Assembly: GCF_000685095.1 (NCBI RefSeq) | Contig: NZ_BAYE01000008.1 | Location: 1 to 64,000, forward strand | Reading direction: 5' to 3' | DNA length: 64,000 bases | Source of the DNA: Paraburkholderia caledonica NBRC 102488 | Lineage (GTDB): Bacteria > Pseudomonadota > Gammaproteobacteria > Burkholderiales > Burkholderiaceae | Shown here: in pieces, positions 43,621 through 52,399 of the stretch | Layout: each line of letters begins with the position of its first letter | Numbering within the stretch: position 1 is the first letter of the stretch | The notes under the pieces: model-generated | Database searches by the model: none | Seen by the model: the letters and a program-made list of their open reading frames with translations, nothing else | What the model was told of the DNA's origin: nothing | Position numbers and translations under genes: made by a program

Positions 43621-44754
43621 TCAGGCGCCGGCTTGCTCGCGCGCCCGCGCGAGCGCGCTGAGGTTCCCCTCGCCGAATCCATGATGTCCCTGGCGTTGCA
43701 CGATCTCGAAGAAAATCTCGCCGGCACCGCGACGCACGAAGGTCTGAAAAAACAGCAGCGGCACACCGTCCGGGCCGATCTCGCCATCCACCAGAACGTG
43801 CGTGCGCTTTAGCCGCTCGACGCCGAGGCCGTGTCCGGGCAACCGCGCGTCCAGCTGCTCGTAATAGCGCGGAGGCGGCTCGACGAATTCCACGCCGTTT
43901 GCGATCAACTGCTCGACGCACGCGAAAATATCGTCCGTGGCAAGCGCCAAGTGCTGCACGCCCTCGCCGGGATGATCCGGCAAATACTCGTGCATCAGGT
44001 CCGTCCGGCGCGTGCCCTCCTCATACAGCGGGATACGGATCGCGCCGCACGGCGACACCATTACGCGCGATTCGGCCGACACATGCCAGTTCGCGTGCAG
44101 CTCATGAATCTCGCGGAAGTTGAGCAAGTCGCGGTAGAAGTCGAGCCATTCCTGCATGCGACCCTCGCCGACCGTTTGCGTCAGATGATCCACAGCGACG
44201 AGGCCCGTGCCTGCATGGCTAAGGTCCGCGTGCGCAGTGTCGATCTGGATCGGACGGAAGTCGATGTCGAAGATCGAGATATCGCCAAGGCCGCCGCGTT
44301 GCCCGCCGCGTCCACGCCAACGGTCGACAAAATAGATATGCGAATCGCCAATGCCTTGAATTGCTGGGATCAGCAACTCGCCGGCGCCAATCCTCTCGCC
44401 TTCGAACGCCCACGCGCCGAGTTCGATCGCGCGGTCGAAAGCGCGTTGCGCGTCGGCCACACGAATGCCGATCGCGCAAATGCCCGCGCCGTACTCTTCA
44501 GCATAGCGCGCAGCAAATGAATCAGGCTCCGCGTTGATCAGAAAATTCATTTCGCCCTGCCGGAACAGAGTGACGTCCTTGCTGATGTGGCGTGCGATTG
44601 CCTTGAAGCCGAGCTTGGTGAAGGTCTCGCCCAGCGCCTGCGGATCGCGCGAGGCAAACTCCACGAATTCCAGTCCGGCTGTGCCGAGCGGATTGTGCTC
44701 AGGCGCCGACACGGCGCGAAGCGCGGCGTCTGGAGTGGGCAAGTCGCTAGGCAT
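43621..44754 (-). CDS. hpd: 4-Hydroxyphenylpyruvate dioxygenase
   Basis: A 377-residue VOC-fold enzyme that converts 4-hydroxyphenylpyruvate to homogentisate in tyrosine breakdown. The iron is held by H190 (VAVDHLTQTV), H268 (GVQHLALATDD) and E350 (GEIFFEIVQR), and the C terminus has the family GFGEGN turn. The N-terminal half lacks ligands, as usual. The ATG at 44754 is preceded by AAGGAG; a longer frame has no such site. A look-alike is the HPPD-like half of QuiC-type dehydroshikimate dehydratases, but those are fused to a TIM barrel that is absent here. Confidence 0.9.
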   Translation of the reverse strand: MPSDLPTPDAALRAVSAPEHNPLGTAGLEFVEFASRDPQALGETFTKLGFKAIARHISKDVTLFRQGEMNFLINAEPDSFAARYAEEYGAGICAIGIRVADAQRAFDRAIELGAWAFEGERIGAGELLIPAIQGIGDSHIYFVDRWRGRGGQRGGLGDISIFDIDFRPIQIDTAHADLSHAGTGLVAVDHLTQTVGEGRMQEWLDFYRDLLNFREIHELHANWHVSAESRVMVSPCGAIRIPLYEEGTRRTDLMHEYLPDHPGEGVQHLALATDDIFACVEQLIANGVEFVEPPPRYYEQLDARLPGHGLGVERLKRTHVLVDGEIGPDGVPLLFFQTFVRRGAGEIFFEIVQRQGHHGFGEGNLSALARAREQAGA

Positions 44755-45006
44755 GGCAATCTCCTTGTACGTCTTACGACGCTGTTTCCAGTGTTTCCGA
44801 TATCTGTGCAACCCGTCTCGACTCGCAGCGCGACAGTAGCTGCGTAGGGTGGCGCTGCATCGCGCGGTCGGCGACGGCTTTTGCAACGTGTTTGTACACC
44901 GGCTAGCGTGACGTTCGCAACTTCATTTTGTACTGACTGGTTCACAGAGCCGCGGCCCGGTCCACGCGCAGCTAATCGCGTAGCACCGTTCGCTGCGCTT
45001 TGTACA

Positions 45007-46005
45007 TCAAGTTGTCGGCGTTGTGCGGCGCACACGCTTGCGTGCAGCGTTACGCGCGGGCCTGCTTGCGCTAGCCGCCATTCGCAACTGAGCAACTTCC
45101 CGCACAGCGTCGATAAAAGCCCTTCCCACTGCTGACGGCTGCGTGTCCGAGCGCCGGATCAAGCCAACCGGCTCGCCAGTGCCCGCGAACGGCAACGGAA
45201 GACGCACAAGCATGCCGTGCGCCAGTTCGTACTCCACCGCGCTGAGCGGCACAAACCACACGGCGTCGTTCTCGAGCGTCAGCGCACGGCCGGTCGAGAC
45301 CGACAACACTTCCACGAACGCCGACAGCGGCGGCACACCCCACGCGCTCAACAAACTTTCAGCCGACTGCCGGATCAGCGTTCCGAACGGCGGCAACACG
45401 ACGGGGAAACCCTGCAATGCGGCCGAAGGCAAACCGGGCGCTGCATCGAGCGGATGCCCCGCGCGCACGACCGCAATCAGCGGTTCGGTGAACAACTGCT
45501 CGAAGCTGAGCCCCACCATTCGTTCGGGATCGGCTAGTCGCCCGATGGCAAATTCGATCGTGCCCGCTTTCAGGCGCTCGAGCAATTCGGGATTTGCGCC
45601 GGTCGCAAGGCGCACGATCACGCGCGGCCAGAGAGACGCGAAACGCTTGAGCACGGGCGGTATCAGTGCAGCCGCGACGGTCGGCAGAATCCCGACTTCG
45701 AGCGTGGCCGCGGCCGCGCCTTCCGCGCGCGCGAGCAGATCGACGCCCTGCCGCAACGCACTGACGCAGGCGCTCGCATGGGGCATGAAGAGTTGCCCCT
45801 CCCGCGTCGGCACGGCTCCATGGCGGCCGCGCTCAAAGAGTTTTACGCCCAGAATGGTTTCGAGTTCCGCGACCGTCTTCGAGACGGCCGGCTGCGTAAT
45901 CGAAAGGCTGTCAGCGGCCCGCTGGACGCTGCCGAATTGGGCCACGGCCAGAAAGCACTGTAGATGACGGAATTTGACGCGGCTGTCCGCGAGACTGCGT
46001 TGCAT
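45007..46005 (-). CDS. pcaQ: LysR-type regulator PcaQ
   Basis: A 332-residue LysR protein. The helix-turn-helix (FLAVAQFGSVQRAADSLSITQPAVSKTVAELE, split here as FLAVAQFGSV and ITQPAVSK) and the effector domain with TLEVGILPTVAA and AFVEVLSVSTGRAL match PcaQ, which activates pca genes with beta-carboxymuconate-type effectors. It is divergent from pcaH, with a PcaQ-box-like dyad covering its own start. It has a basic Arg/Lys-rich tail. No ribosome site is visible before the ATG. Confidence 0.88.
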   Translation of the reverse strand: MQRSLADSRVKFRHLQCFLAVAQFGSVQRAADSLSITQPAVSKTVAELETILGVKLFERGRHGAVPTREGQLFMPHASACVSALRQGVDLLARAEGAAAATLEVGILPTVAAALIPPVLKRFASLWPRVIVRLATGANPELLERLKAGTIEFAIGRLADPERMVGLSFEQLFTEPLIAVVRAGHPLDAAPGLPSAALQGFPVVLPPFGTLIRQSAESLLSAWGVPPLSAFVEVLSVSTGRALTLENDAVWFVPLSAVEYELAHGMLVRLPLPFAGTGEPVGLIRRSDTQPSAVGRAFIDAVREVAQLRMAASASRPARNAARKRVRRTTPTT

Positions 46006-46051
46006 AACGGAAGGTTATACGAAAAGCGCCAAAACGTCATTTTTCATAACC
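46004..46051. promoter_or_regulatory. PcaQ-box-like dyad and half-site
   Basis: ATAAC-N5-GTTAT at 46004-46018 matches the rule ATAACC-N4-GGTTAA described for PcaQ boxes in rhizobia; it covers the first codon of pcaQ. A second ATAACC half-site lies at 46046-46051, about 60 bp before the pcaH start. The arrangement suits activation of pcaHG and repression of pcaQ by the same protein. Confidence 0.5.
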
Positions 46052-46111
46052 GTCCAGTTTGGATAAAGTCCGTTGATAAGCCGTATCCCACAAATCCCGA
46101 AGGAGACACTG

Positions 46112-46816
46112 ATGGACGATTCCTTTCTCAGCGCGCGCGATTTCGCGTCGCATCCCGAATACATCTATCCCGGTTACGGTTCCTCGGTTAAACGCGGCCC
46201 GACACGTCCGCTGATTCCGCTGAAGGAGAAGCTGCGCGATCAGCGCGTGCCCGTCTACGGCACCGAAGACCTCGGCGCGCTCGACAGCGATCTGACGCGC
46301 AACGCGGTCCGTAACGGCGAACCGCTTGGCGAACGCATCATCGTGACGGGACGTGTGCTGGACGAGGGCGGACGCCCGGTGCGCAATACGCTCGTGGAAA
46401 TCTGGCAGGCGAATGCGGCCGGCCGCTACGTGCATAAAATGGATCAGCACGACGCGCCGCTCGATCCGAACTTCCTGGGGGCGGGGCGCTGCATCACGGA
46501 CAACGAAGGCCGCTATCGTTTTCTGACGATCAAGCCGGGCGCATATCCGTGGGGCAATCATCCGAACGCGTGGCGCCCGAATCACATTCACTTCTCGCTG
46601 TTTGGCGAGCATTTCGGCTCGCGCCTCGTCACGCAGATGTATTTTCCCGGCGACCCGCTGCTGGCGTTTGATCCGATTTTCCAGGGCACGCCTGAGCAGG
46701 CCCGTGATCGTCTGATTGCGAAATTTTCGCTCGATACCACGCAAGAGGCCTACGCGCTCGGCTACGACTTCGACATCGTGCTGCGCGGCCGTAACGAAAC
46801 TCCGATGGAGCGCTAA
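46112..46816 (+). CDS. pcaH: Protocatechuate 3,4-dioxygenase beta subunit
   Basis: A 234-residue iron-bearing subunit that cleaves protocatechuate to beta-carboxy-cis,cis-muconate. The four Fe(III) ligands are seen: Y106 (GRYVHK), Y145 (GAYPWGNHPNAWRPNH), H158 and H160 (NHIHFS). AAGGAGAC precedes the ATG. It is followed three bases later by pcaG. Confidence 0.97.
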   Translation: MDDSFLSARDFASHPEYIYPGYGSSVKRGPTRPLIPLKEKLRDQRVPVYGTEDLGALDSDLTRNAVRNGEPLGERIIVTGRVLDEGGRPVRNTLVEIWQANAAGRYVHKMDQHDAPLDPNFLGAGRCITDNEGRYRFLTIKPGAYPWGNHPNAWRPNHIHFSLFGEHFGSRLVTQMYFPGDPLLAFDPIFQGTPEQARDRLIAKFSLDTTQEAYALGYDFDIVLRGRNETPMER

Positions 46817-46819
46817 GCC

Positions 46820-47407
46820 ATGACCACTCTTAAGCAAACGCCCTCGCAGACGGTGGGACCGTATTTCGCGTACGGCCTGTGCCCGCAGCAATATGATTTC
46901 GACTTCAAGAGCCTGTTCACCCCAGTGGTGGCCGACCGCGAAGCGGCGGGCGAGCACATCACGATCGTGGGACAGGTGTTCGACGGCGACGGCAAAGTGA
47001 TCGGCGACGCCATGCTGGAAGTGTCCCAAGTCGATGCCGACGGTCATTATCCGGAATCGCGCGAGGAAATTCTCAAGACCGGCTTTCGCGGCTTTGCACG
47101 CGTCGGCACGGGCACGGACCCGCAAAAGCGCTTTGTTGTCGAGACGGTGAAACCGGGCCGCGTGAGCCCCGACGAGGCGCCCCATTTAAACGTCATCGTG
47201 ACGATGCGCGGCATGCTGCTTCACACGTTCACGCGCATTTATTTCGAGGACGAAGCGCAAGCCAACGAGCGCGACTCCGTGCTGGCGGCGGTTCCGGCCG
47301 ACAGGAGTGAAACCCTGATCGCGCGCCGCGAGCCGAACACCGCCAACGTGTATCGCTTCGACATCTATATGCAAGGCGACAAGGAAACGGTTTTTTTCGA
47401 CCTGTAA
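46820..47407 (+). CDS. pcaG: Protocatechuate 3,4-dioxygenase alpha subunit
   Basis: A 195-residue subunit that pairs with PcaH and builds the substrate pocket without binding iron. Family marks are LKQTPSQTVGPYFAYGL at the start, APHLNVIVTMRGMLLHTFTRIYF, and the NVYRFDIYMQGDKETVFFDL C terminus. It ends at a strong terminator, so pcaHG is a two-gene unit; the later pca genes must lie elsewhere. Confidence 0.97.
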   Translation: MTTLKQTPSQTVGPYFAYGLCPQQYDFDFKSLFTPVVADREAAGEHITIVGQVFDGDGKVIGDAMLEVSQVDADGHYPESREEILKTGFRGFARVGTGTDPQKRFVVETVKPGRVSPDEAPHLNVIVTMRGMLLHTFTRIYFEDEAQANERDSVLAAVPADRSETLIARREPNTANVYRFDIYMQGDKETVFFDL

Positions 47408-47493
47408 CGCGAATCTCCTACACTTTCGCAAAGCTTTCACCTAGACTGAAAGTGATCCGTCTAGCGACTGGATCGCGAAACTCCGAGTAGTTG

Positions 47494-47518
47494 AGCCCGC
47501 CTTGCGCGGGCTTTTTTT
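47494..47518 (+). terminator. Intrinsic terminator of pcaHG
   Basis: A 7-bp stem AGCCCGC/GCGGGCT with the loop CTTGC is followed by seven T. It lies 86 bp after the pcaG stop and just before the end of the convergent pbpG. Confidence 0.9.
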
Positions 47519-47550
47519 GCGCCTGCAGAAGTGCGGGCATGAGTCATTAG

Positions 47551-48744
47551 TCAGTGCAATGAGCAACGCAGCCAGCGGCGAATCGTGATCACGTCCGCGA
47601 TATGATCGCGCGGGCCTGGCGCACCCAGCACGACAATGTCGGTCGGCCTGCCATGCACGATCATTCGCACGACGACGCAGTGCCCCGCTTCGTTAATGAA
47701 CCCTGTTTTCTGCAACACAATCGACCGGTCGCCGCCCCGCACGAGCGCATTCGAGTTGTGATAATTCAGCCGCGTGCGCGGGCCGCCGGGAAACACTAAC
47801 TGGTCCCGGTCGGTCGAATAAGCGCGGATCAGCGGATAGCGGCTAGCGGCAGCCACGAGGCGAGCAAGATCTCGCGCCGTCGATACGTTTTGCGGTGACA
47901 GCCCCGTGCCATTTACGAACCGCGTGTGCCGCATGCCGAGTGCGCGCGCCTTTGCATTCATCGCGGCGACAAAGCTCGGCCGGCCACCCGAGTAATCGCG
48001 GCTCAACGCCGCGGCAGCGCGATTCTCCGACGACATCAGCGCGATATGCAGCATGTCATCGCGCGGCAGCACCGAACCAACGCTAAGCCGTGATCCTGTG
48101 AACTTGTCGAAGTCCTGATCCTGAACAGTAACGTTGAGCGGCTCATTCAGTGAGCGCCTTGCATCGAGCGACACGACGGCCGTCATTAGTTTGGATATCG
48201 AAGCAATTGGCATGACGCGATCGGCCTGCTTTTCGGTGAGCACCGTGTGCGTTCTTTCATCGACAACGAAGACTGAACGCGACCGTAGCAATGCGCGCGA
48301 CCTGGGCGTATATCCGCAACGAGGCAAAAGACGAAGGCCCGCATGCTTCGTACGAGCCGAAAGCGTTGCATTAGCGATTACGCGTGCGGCCGACGCAGGC
48401 CGCCGGTTGCGATGCGCAGCCAGTTTGGCAGGGTGTCTGGAAGCGCGCGGCTCGCGTGCGGTGCGCGATGCCTGACGGCGCGACTTGGGCGTGAGCTTGC
48501 TCGCGTGCTGTGAACGCTCGTCGTCGGTGACATGCTTGCGCCTGCGTGTGACGCGCCGCCGCGTCTCGCCAGTCGTGACTTTTCTCACCTTACGCGAATA
48601 GCTAAGCGAAGAATGCCGTGGAGACTCGTGAGTCGCGCCAAATGTCCATCCGACGCTCAGCCACAAGAGGCCAAATATCGCGATATAACGGAGCCAGGCA
48701 GAAGAACCAAAAGCAAATGTAGGAGTTTGTGGGCGGTATGGCAT
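47551..48744 (-). CDS. pbpG: D-alanyl-D-alanine endopeptidase, PBP7/PbpG type
   Basis: A 397-residue low-molecular-mass penicillin-binding protein that cleaves peptide cross-links of peptidoglycan. It has a signal/anchor (about 18-37), the catalytic S182-I-S-K185, S239-E-N241 and K346-T-G348. Between the signal and the catalytic part lies a very basic linker of about 90 residues (about 45-135, dominated by Arg, Lys, Ser, His), much longer than in E. coli PBP7 (about 310 residues in all). It may bind nucleic acid, teichoic-like or lipopolysaccharide phosphates, or simply be disordered. Confidence 0.92.
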   Translation of the reverse strand: MPYRPQTPTFAFGSSAWLRYIAIFGLLWLSVGWTFGATHESPRHSSLSYSRKVRKVTTGETRRRVTRRRKHVTDDERSQHASKLTPKSRRQASRTAREPRASRHPAKLAAHRNRRPASAARVIANATLSARTKHAGLRLLPRCGYTPRSRALLRSRSVFVVDERTHTVLTEKQADRVMPIASISKLMTAVVSLDARRSLNEPLNVTVQDQDFDKFTGSRLSVGSVLPRDDMLHIALMSSENRAAAALSRDYSGGRPSFVAAMNAKARALGMRHTRFVNGTGLSPQNVSTARDLARLVAAASRYPLIRAYSTDRDQLVFPGGPRTRLNYHNSNALVRGGDRSIVLQKTGFINEAGHCVVVRMIVHGRPTDIVVLGAPGPRDHIADVITIRRWLRCSLH

Positions 48745-48792
48745 GCAACTTCAGGTTCTGTGCCGCGTGCGCCGGTTATTCGGAGAACGGAA

Positions 48793-49014
48793 TTGGCGCA
48801 CAGTCAACAACGACTCGTAGATATCATGGAAGATCGCTTGCACGATCAAAGGCGCCTGTATGAAGCGGAATTCGTCGCGATAGCAGGAATTGCGTCCGCC
48901 TGCCTCAGTGTTCTAAGGCAGCGTCAACATATCGAAGCCGATTCTAGCATTCGCATAATGTTGCTTGCAGCGAATGCGTATGTCTTTACACTGCTCGTAC
49001 TGCTTGTTAGATGA
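48793..49014 (+). CDS. Possible small membrane protein, TTG start
   Basis: An ORF of 73 residues from TTG (GGAGA seven bases upstream) or 62 from the ATG at 48826, which lacks a ribosome site. It has two hydrophobic stretches (VAIAGIASACLSVL and IRIMLLAANAYVFTLLVLLV) with an acidic/basic loop between. No family recognised. It lies between pbpG and a LysE gene, with no strong terminator. Confidence 0.35.
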   Translation: MAHSQQRLVDIMEDRLHDQRRLYEAEFVAIAGIASACLSVLRQRQHIEADSSIRIMLLAANAYVFTLLVLLVR

Positions 49015-49082
49015 GAGCCAGCGCTCTCATGCTATGTTTGGACAAAACGCGCTATTCATATGCAACCGACGGAGACACTGCC

Positions 49083-49718
49083 ATGCCAGCATCGACCGCT
49101 ATTCTCACCATTCTCGCCGCGCTGTTATTAGGCGCAATGAGTCCGGGACCGAGCTTTGTCATCGTCGCGCGCAATGCGATCGGTCTGTCTCGCGGCGACG
49201 GTCTTGCGACGGCGCTCGGCATGGGCATTGGCGGGGTCTTCTTTAGCGGCATTGCGCTGCTCGGCTTATATACGTTGCTCGCCACCGTCGAATGGCTTTA
49301 CATCGGGCTCAAAGTAGCCGGCGGCCTTTATCTGATCTATCTGGCCTCGAAGATCTGGCGCGGCGCCGCCAAACCGCTCGCGTTCGACGCCACGCAAACC
49401 GTTACCACGAATCCGCGCAAATCTTTCTGGATCGGCCTTAGTACCCAACTGAGCAATCCGAAGACGGCGGTCTATTACGGCAGTATCTTCGCGGCGCTGT
49501 TGCCGCAACATCCGCCGATGTGGTGCTACTTTGCATTACCGCCCGCGATCTTCGCGATCGAAGCAGGCTGGTACACGGTCGTCGCGCTGTGCTTTTCGAG
49601 CAGGCGTCCGCGCGAGATCTACTTGCAATGGAAGGCGTGGATCGATCGTGTCGCCGCAAGCGCAGTGGCAGCGCTTGGCTTGCGTCTGATTGTGACCGCG
49701 CACAAGGTCGGCATCTAA
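49083..49718 (+). CDS. LysE/RhtB-family amino acid exporter
   Basis: A 211-residue inner-membrane exporter with six hydrophobic helices and the LysE phrase GAMSPGPSFVIVARNAI near the N terminus and KAVGG-like (KVAGGLYLIYLASKIWRG) in helix 3. It probably removes excess amino acids or their analogues. The ATG at 49083 has GGAGAC upstream. Confidence 0.92.
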   Translation: MPASTAILTILAALLLGAMSPGPSFVIVARNAIGLSRGDGLATALGMGIGGVFFSGIALLGLYTLLATVEWLYIGLKVAGGLYLIYLASKIWRGAAKPLAFDATQTVTTNPRKSFWIGLSTQLSNPKTAVYYGSIFAALLPQHPPMWCYFALPPAIFAIEAGWYTVVALCFSSRRPREIYLQWKAWIDRVAASAVAALGLRLIVTAHKVGI

Positions 49719-49854
49719 ACCATCCTCGCGTCAGCCGCGTTCTGATGGTCGCGGCGACGAAGTGAAGGGATTGGCAAGCCGCTAACGGGGTCGCATTGCG
49801 GCGCCTTCGCGCAACTCAGTGGAGCCGCCCGGAAGGACAGTTACAAGATAACTG

Positions 49855-49882
49855 TTGACGCTGCTGTGCCGGAGCGGTTAAT
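49855..49882 (+). promoter_or_regulatory. Promoter of the cold-shock gene
   Basis: TTGACG (49855-49860) and GTTAAT (49877-49882) with a 16-bp spacer give a start near 49890 and a 5' leader of about 135 nt, long as in cspA genes where leader structure acts as a thermosensor. The remaining interval 49719-49854 shows no gene. Confidence 0.5.
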
Positions 49883-50025
49883 GTGGCACCCGAAGTTCAA
49901 GAAGTTCGATTGCTGTTCATCAATGTCTCGCTCTCTCAGCGGTATTCGTTGTCCTCTCCCTCCTTGACGCTTCTAACGCTCCTTAACAGAGCACATTTTC
50001 AATTTTATTTCCTCAAGGATTCTTC

Positions 50026-50229
50026 ATGGATACCGGTACCGTTAAGTGGTTCAACGACAGCAAAGGCTTTGGCTTCATCACCCCGGACAAGGGCGGCGAC
50101 GACCTGTTCGCGCACTTCTCCGAAATCAGTGGCAACGGCTTCAAGACGCTCGCTGAAAATCAGAAGGTGAGCTTCGAAACGAAGCAAGGCCCGAAGGGTC
50201 TGCAAGCGGCCAACATCACGCCGCTGTAA
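50026..50229 (+). CDS. cspA: Cold-shock RNA-binding protein, CspA family
   Basis: A 67-residue CSD protein that melts RNA structure at low temperature. RNP1 KGFGFI and RNP2 LFAHF are intact, as is the opening TGTVKWFNDSKGFGFITP. AAGGA lies upstream of the ATG. A stable 13-bp hairpin with a GCAA loop follows the stop. Confidence 0.96.
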   Translation: MDTGTVKWFNDSKGFGFITPDKGGDDLFAHFSEISGNGFKTLAENQKVSFETKQGPKGLQAANITPL

Positions 50230-50241
50230 GCTAGTTTGAAG

Positions 50242-50271
50242 GGCTCGGTGTCCGGCAACGGACATCGGGCT
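50242..50271 (+). terminator. Hairpin after the cold-shock gene
   Basis: GGTGTCCG (50247-50254) pairs with CGGACATC (50259-50266) around the GNRA tetraloop GCAA, and the stem extends outward to about 13 pairs with wobbles. No T run follows, so it may stabilise the mRNA rather than terminate. Confidence 0.5.
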
Positions 50272-50517
50272 GCAGCGACATCCTCGCGGAGCTTTGTCTC
50301 CCACAGTTGGCGCAAATCGCTTTTGAGTTGCATATATCAGGCAGCTCGCTCAAGCGCCAATCGCCTCGTTGCTCCTCATTCTCCCCTCGGCTTGAACGCC
50401 CTCTTTAGCTTTCCGACTGCGTTCTGATTCGGCTCGCAATGGCTTTGAATCGACTCGTCCGCGCGACTCAATAGGAGTTCGCACGGCAGGCGCACTCGCA
50501 CATTATTAAAATATAAA

Positions 50518-50742
50518 ATGCAAAACCAACAAATTCACCTTTACAACGGCTATGCCATCAAACCATCGGCGCATCGCTTGCCCGACGGTACATTCTCGTC
50601 CAACCTTTTGCTCGAGCGCGCCGACAGCGCACGCGCTGAAGGGCTTTACCAGTTTTATTCGCTCGACTACTTCACCGACGAAGAGCAGGCATTGCAGCAC
50701 TCCGCGCGTTGGGCGCACGAGTGGGTCGATACACGCGGTTGA
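50518..50742 (+). CDS. Small hypothetical protein, 74 residues
   Basis: A soluble 74-residue protein (begins MQNQQIHLYNGYAIKPSAH, with conserved-looking YQFYSLDYFTDEEQALQHSARW) I cannot name. No ribosome site is seen; the AT-rich ATTATTAAAATATAAA just before the ATG could be a promoter for a leaderless mRNA. Codon use is normal for the genome. It follows the cold-shock gene in the same direction and may be co-regulated. Confidence 0.65.
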   Translation: MQNQQIHLYNGYAIKPSAHRLPDGTFSSNLLLERADSARAEGLYQFYSLDYFTDEEQALQHSARWAHEWVDTRG

Positions 50743-51327
50743 CGCATATTTAGCGCGGCGAAACAGGCCGCGAAATGCCTGCGCCTCGCAAATGGAGTTC
50801 AGACGAACTCTTTCGCCGTTATCATGACGGCAACATCTGATATTCGTTTCAGCGTAAGCAACTCTTCCTTCAAGCGGTCGACCAGATCGCTACCCCGCCT
50901 GCACTGGCACTCCGACGTCAAGAAACTGGCGGCTCCGGGAACATCGCATTAGCGATATGCCTCCCGGCGCCGAATAGCTTTGCGAAGCTTGCGCGGACTA
51001 TTGCGTTCACCCCCTGAATGACGAATGAATGCCTGAAGTCGAGGCATTCATCTCCGTCGCAAAACAAACTCAATTGGCGCACGGCACGAGTCGCTTCTCT
51101 TCCGAACAGCGAGACAATTTGGCCATCGTTTTATGCGCAATGCATTCAAAGCGCGCACATACATATCCACCGCAAATAAAGCATTCGAATTTGAAAGACG
51201 CTTCTTCAAAAAACACTAAAGATTTTTCTTTTGCTGCCGTTTAAATCGGTGCGCGATTCTGCGCGGGCATATCGAGAGTTCAACAATCATTTTGCGGAAA
51301 CAACGGTCCGCACGCTAAAATCTCATA
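50743..51327. other. AT-rich gap before the lipoprotein gene
   Basis: These 585 bp drop in GC toward the right side. A 71-codon frame at 51029-51244 has no ribosome site or motif and is not called. The promoter of the following lipoprotein gene should lie in the last 100 bp. No other feature is clear. Confidence 0.45.
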
Positions 51328-52190
51328 ATGAAAATGAAAAAAAACTACCTTTAGTCATTGCCGCGTTCGGTTCATTTACGCTCGCTGCGTGCGGCGGTGG
51401 CGGAGGCGACAGTTCGCCGCCTGCTCAAACCGCTGCGCCGGCCACGAGTGCCAGCGCACCGGCGCCGTCGTCGGCGCCCGTCGTGGCGGGCGAGTCGCTG
51501 CCCAGCCTGACGTCCCCGCAGGCCGGCTCGACTGCCGCCACGGGCAATGGCTTCGAGGGCATCTGGACGACTTCCTCGTCCTCCCGGACGACCGCCATGG
51601 TGGACCCGGCGAACAACATTTCCTACCTGAGCGGCATTTTCACGGTCGTCACATCGACCTTCTTCGGCATCGCAGCGCCCGCGGAGCCGAACTGGACATT
51701 GACGAGCGGCTTCGAGAGCACGGGTGGCTTCCGCTATACGGCCACGTCGGGAAGCGGAACGTACAGCGCGAAGCAAACCTTGAACGGCAGCTATGTCTCC
51801 AACGGCCAAACGGTGAACCTGGCATTGAACTACGATCCGGCGAACGCGCTTGCGGTCACGCAATCGAGCGTAACGGGAACGTGGACGCAAAGCGGGACGA
51901 CGCTCACCATCGACGCCGCCGGCGGCTTCACCGGCAACCTTTCCGGCTGCGGCGTCACCGGGACGCTGACATTGACGACTCCGGGCTCGAACAAGAACCT
52001 CTACACGATGACGGTGAGCGGCACCACGAGTACCTGCTTGCTGGCTTCCGGAACGACTTACTCCGGTAATGCAGCTATCACGTTCCTGCCCGTTACAGGC
52101 AGCACGACGCTGTATCAACGTTCGATCGTCTATCTGATCAAGGCAGCCGATAACTCGGTGATCGCCTACGGCCAGGTAACGAAGCAGTAA
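51328..52190 (+). CDS. Putative lipoprotein with out-of-frame start at an A8 tract
   Basis: The body of this gene is a secreted lipoprotein: a hydrophobic stretch (LPLVIAAFGSFTLAAC) with lipobox L-A-A-C, a Gly/Asp/Ser/Pro linker, and about 240 residues of beta-rich domain (TGTLTLTTPGSNKNLYTMTVSGTTSTC) without recognised family. The body is open from 51231, but no sensible start is in that frame. Two ATGs at 51328 and 51334, placed exactly where the signal peptide should begin (MKMKK...), are in another frame and meet TAG at 51352. The two frames join at A AAA AAC (51339-51345) by a -1 shift or by one more A. Phase variation, programmed frameshift, decay or a sequencing error are all possible. 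Confidence 0.6.
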
Positions 52191-52252
52191 GCCGTTTATG
52201 GGGCGCAGCAGCCCGGCAAGTTCTCCGGCTGCTGATTGGCTGCTTTCGGAAA

Positions 52253-52283
52253 AACTGAGGTTCGCTTTGCGCGGACCTCAGTT
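52253..52283. terminator. Hairpin between lipoprotein and LysR genes
   Basis: Perfect 9-bp arms AACTGAGGT (52253-52261) and ACCTCAGTT (52275-52283), with inner CGC/GCG pairing in the loop. It lies between two converging genes and probably ends both transcripts. Confidence 0.65.
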
Positions 52284-52399
52284 CTCCGCATCTCTTTCTA
52301 GTATCTTCGCCGAAAGACCGGAGCTCCATCTCGCGAATCGCGCGTGTGAGCGCGCCCCAGGCGAATGCCAGATCACTCAGACCGAAGCCGAACATCCGA

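Noticed and set aside
51029..51244. 71-codon frame before the lipoprotein
   Set aside because: No ribosome site, no motif, ends abruptly; composition is that of intergenic DNA.
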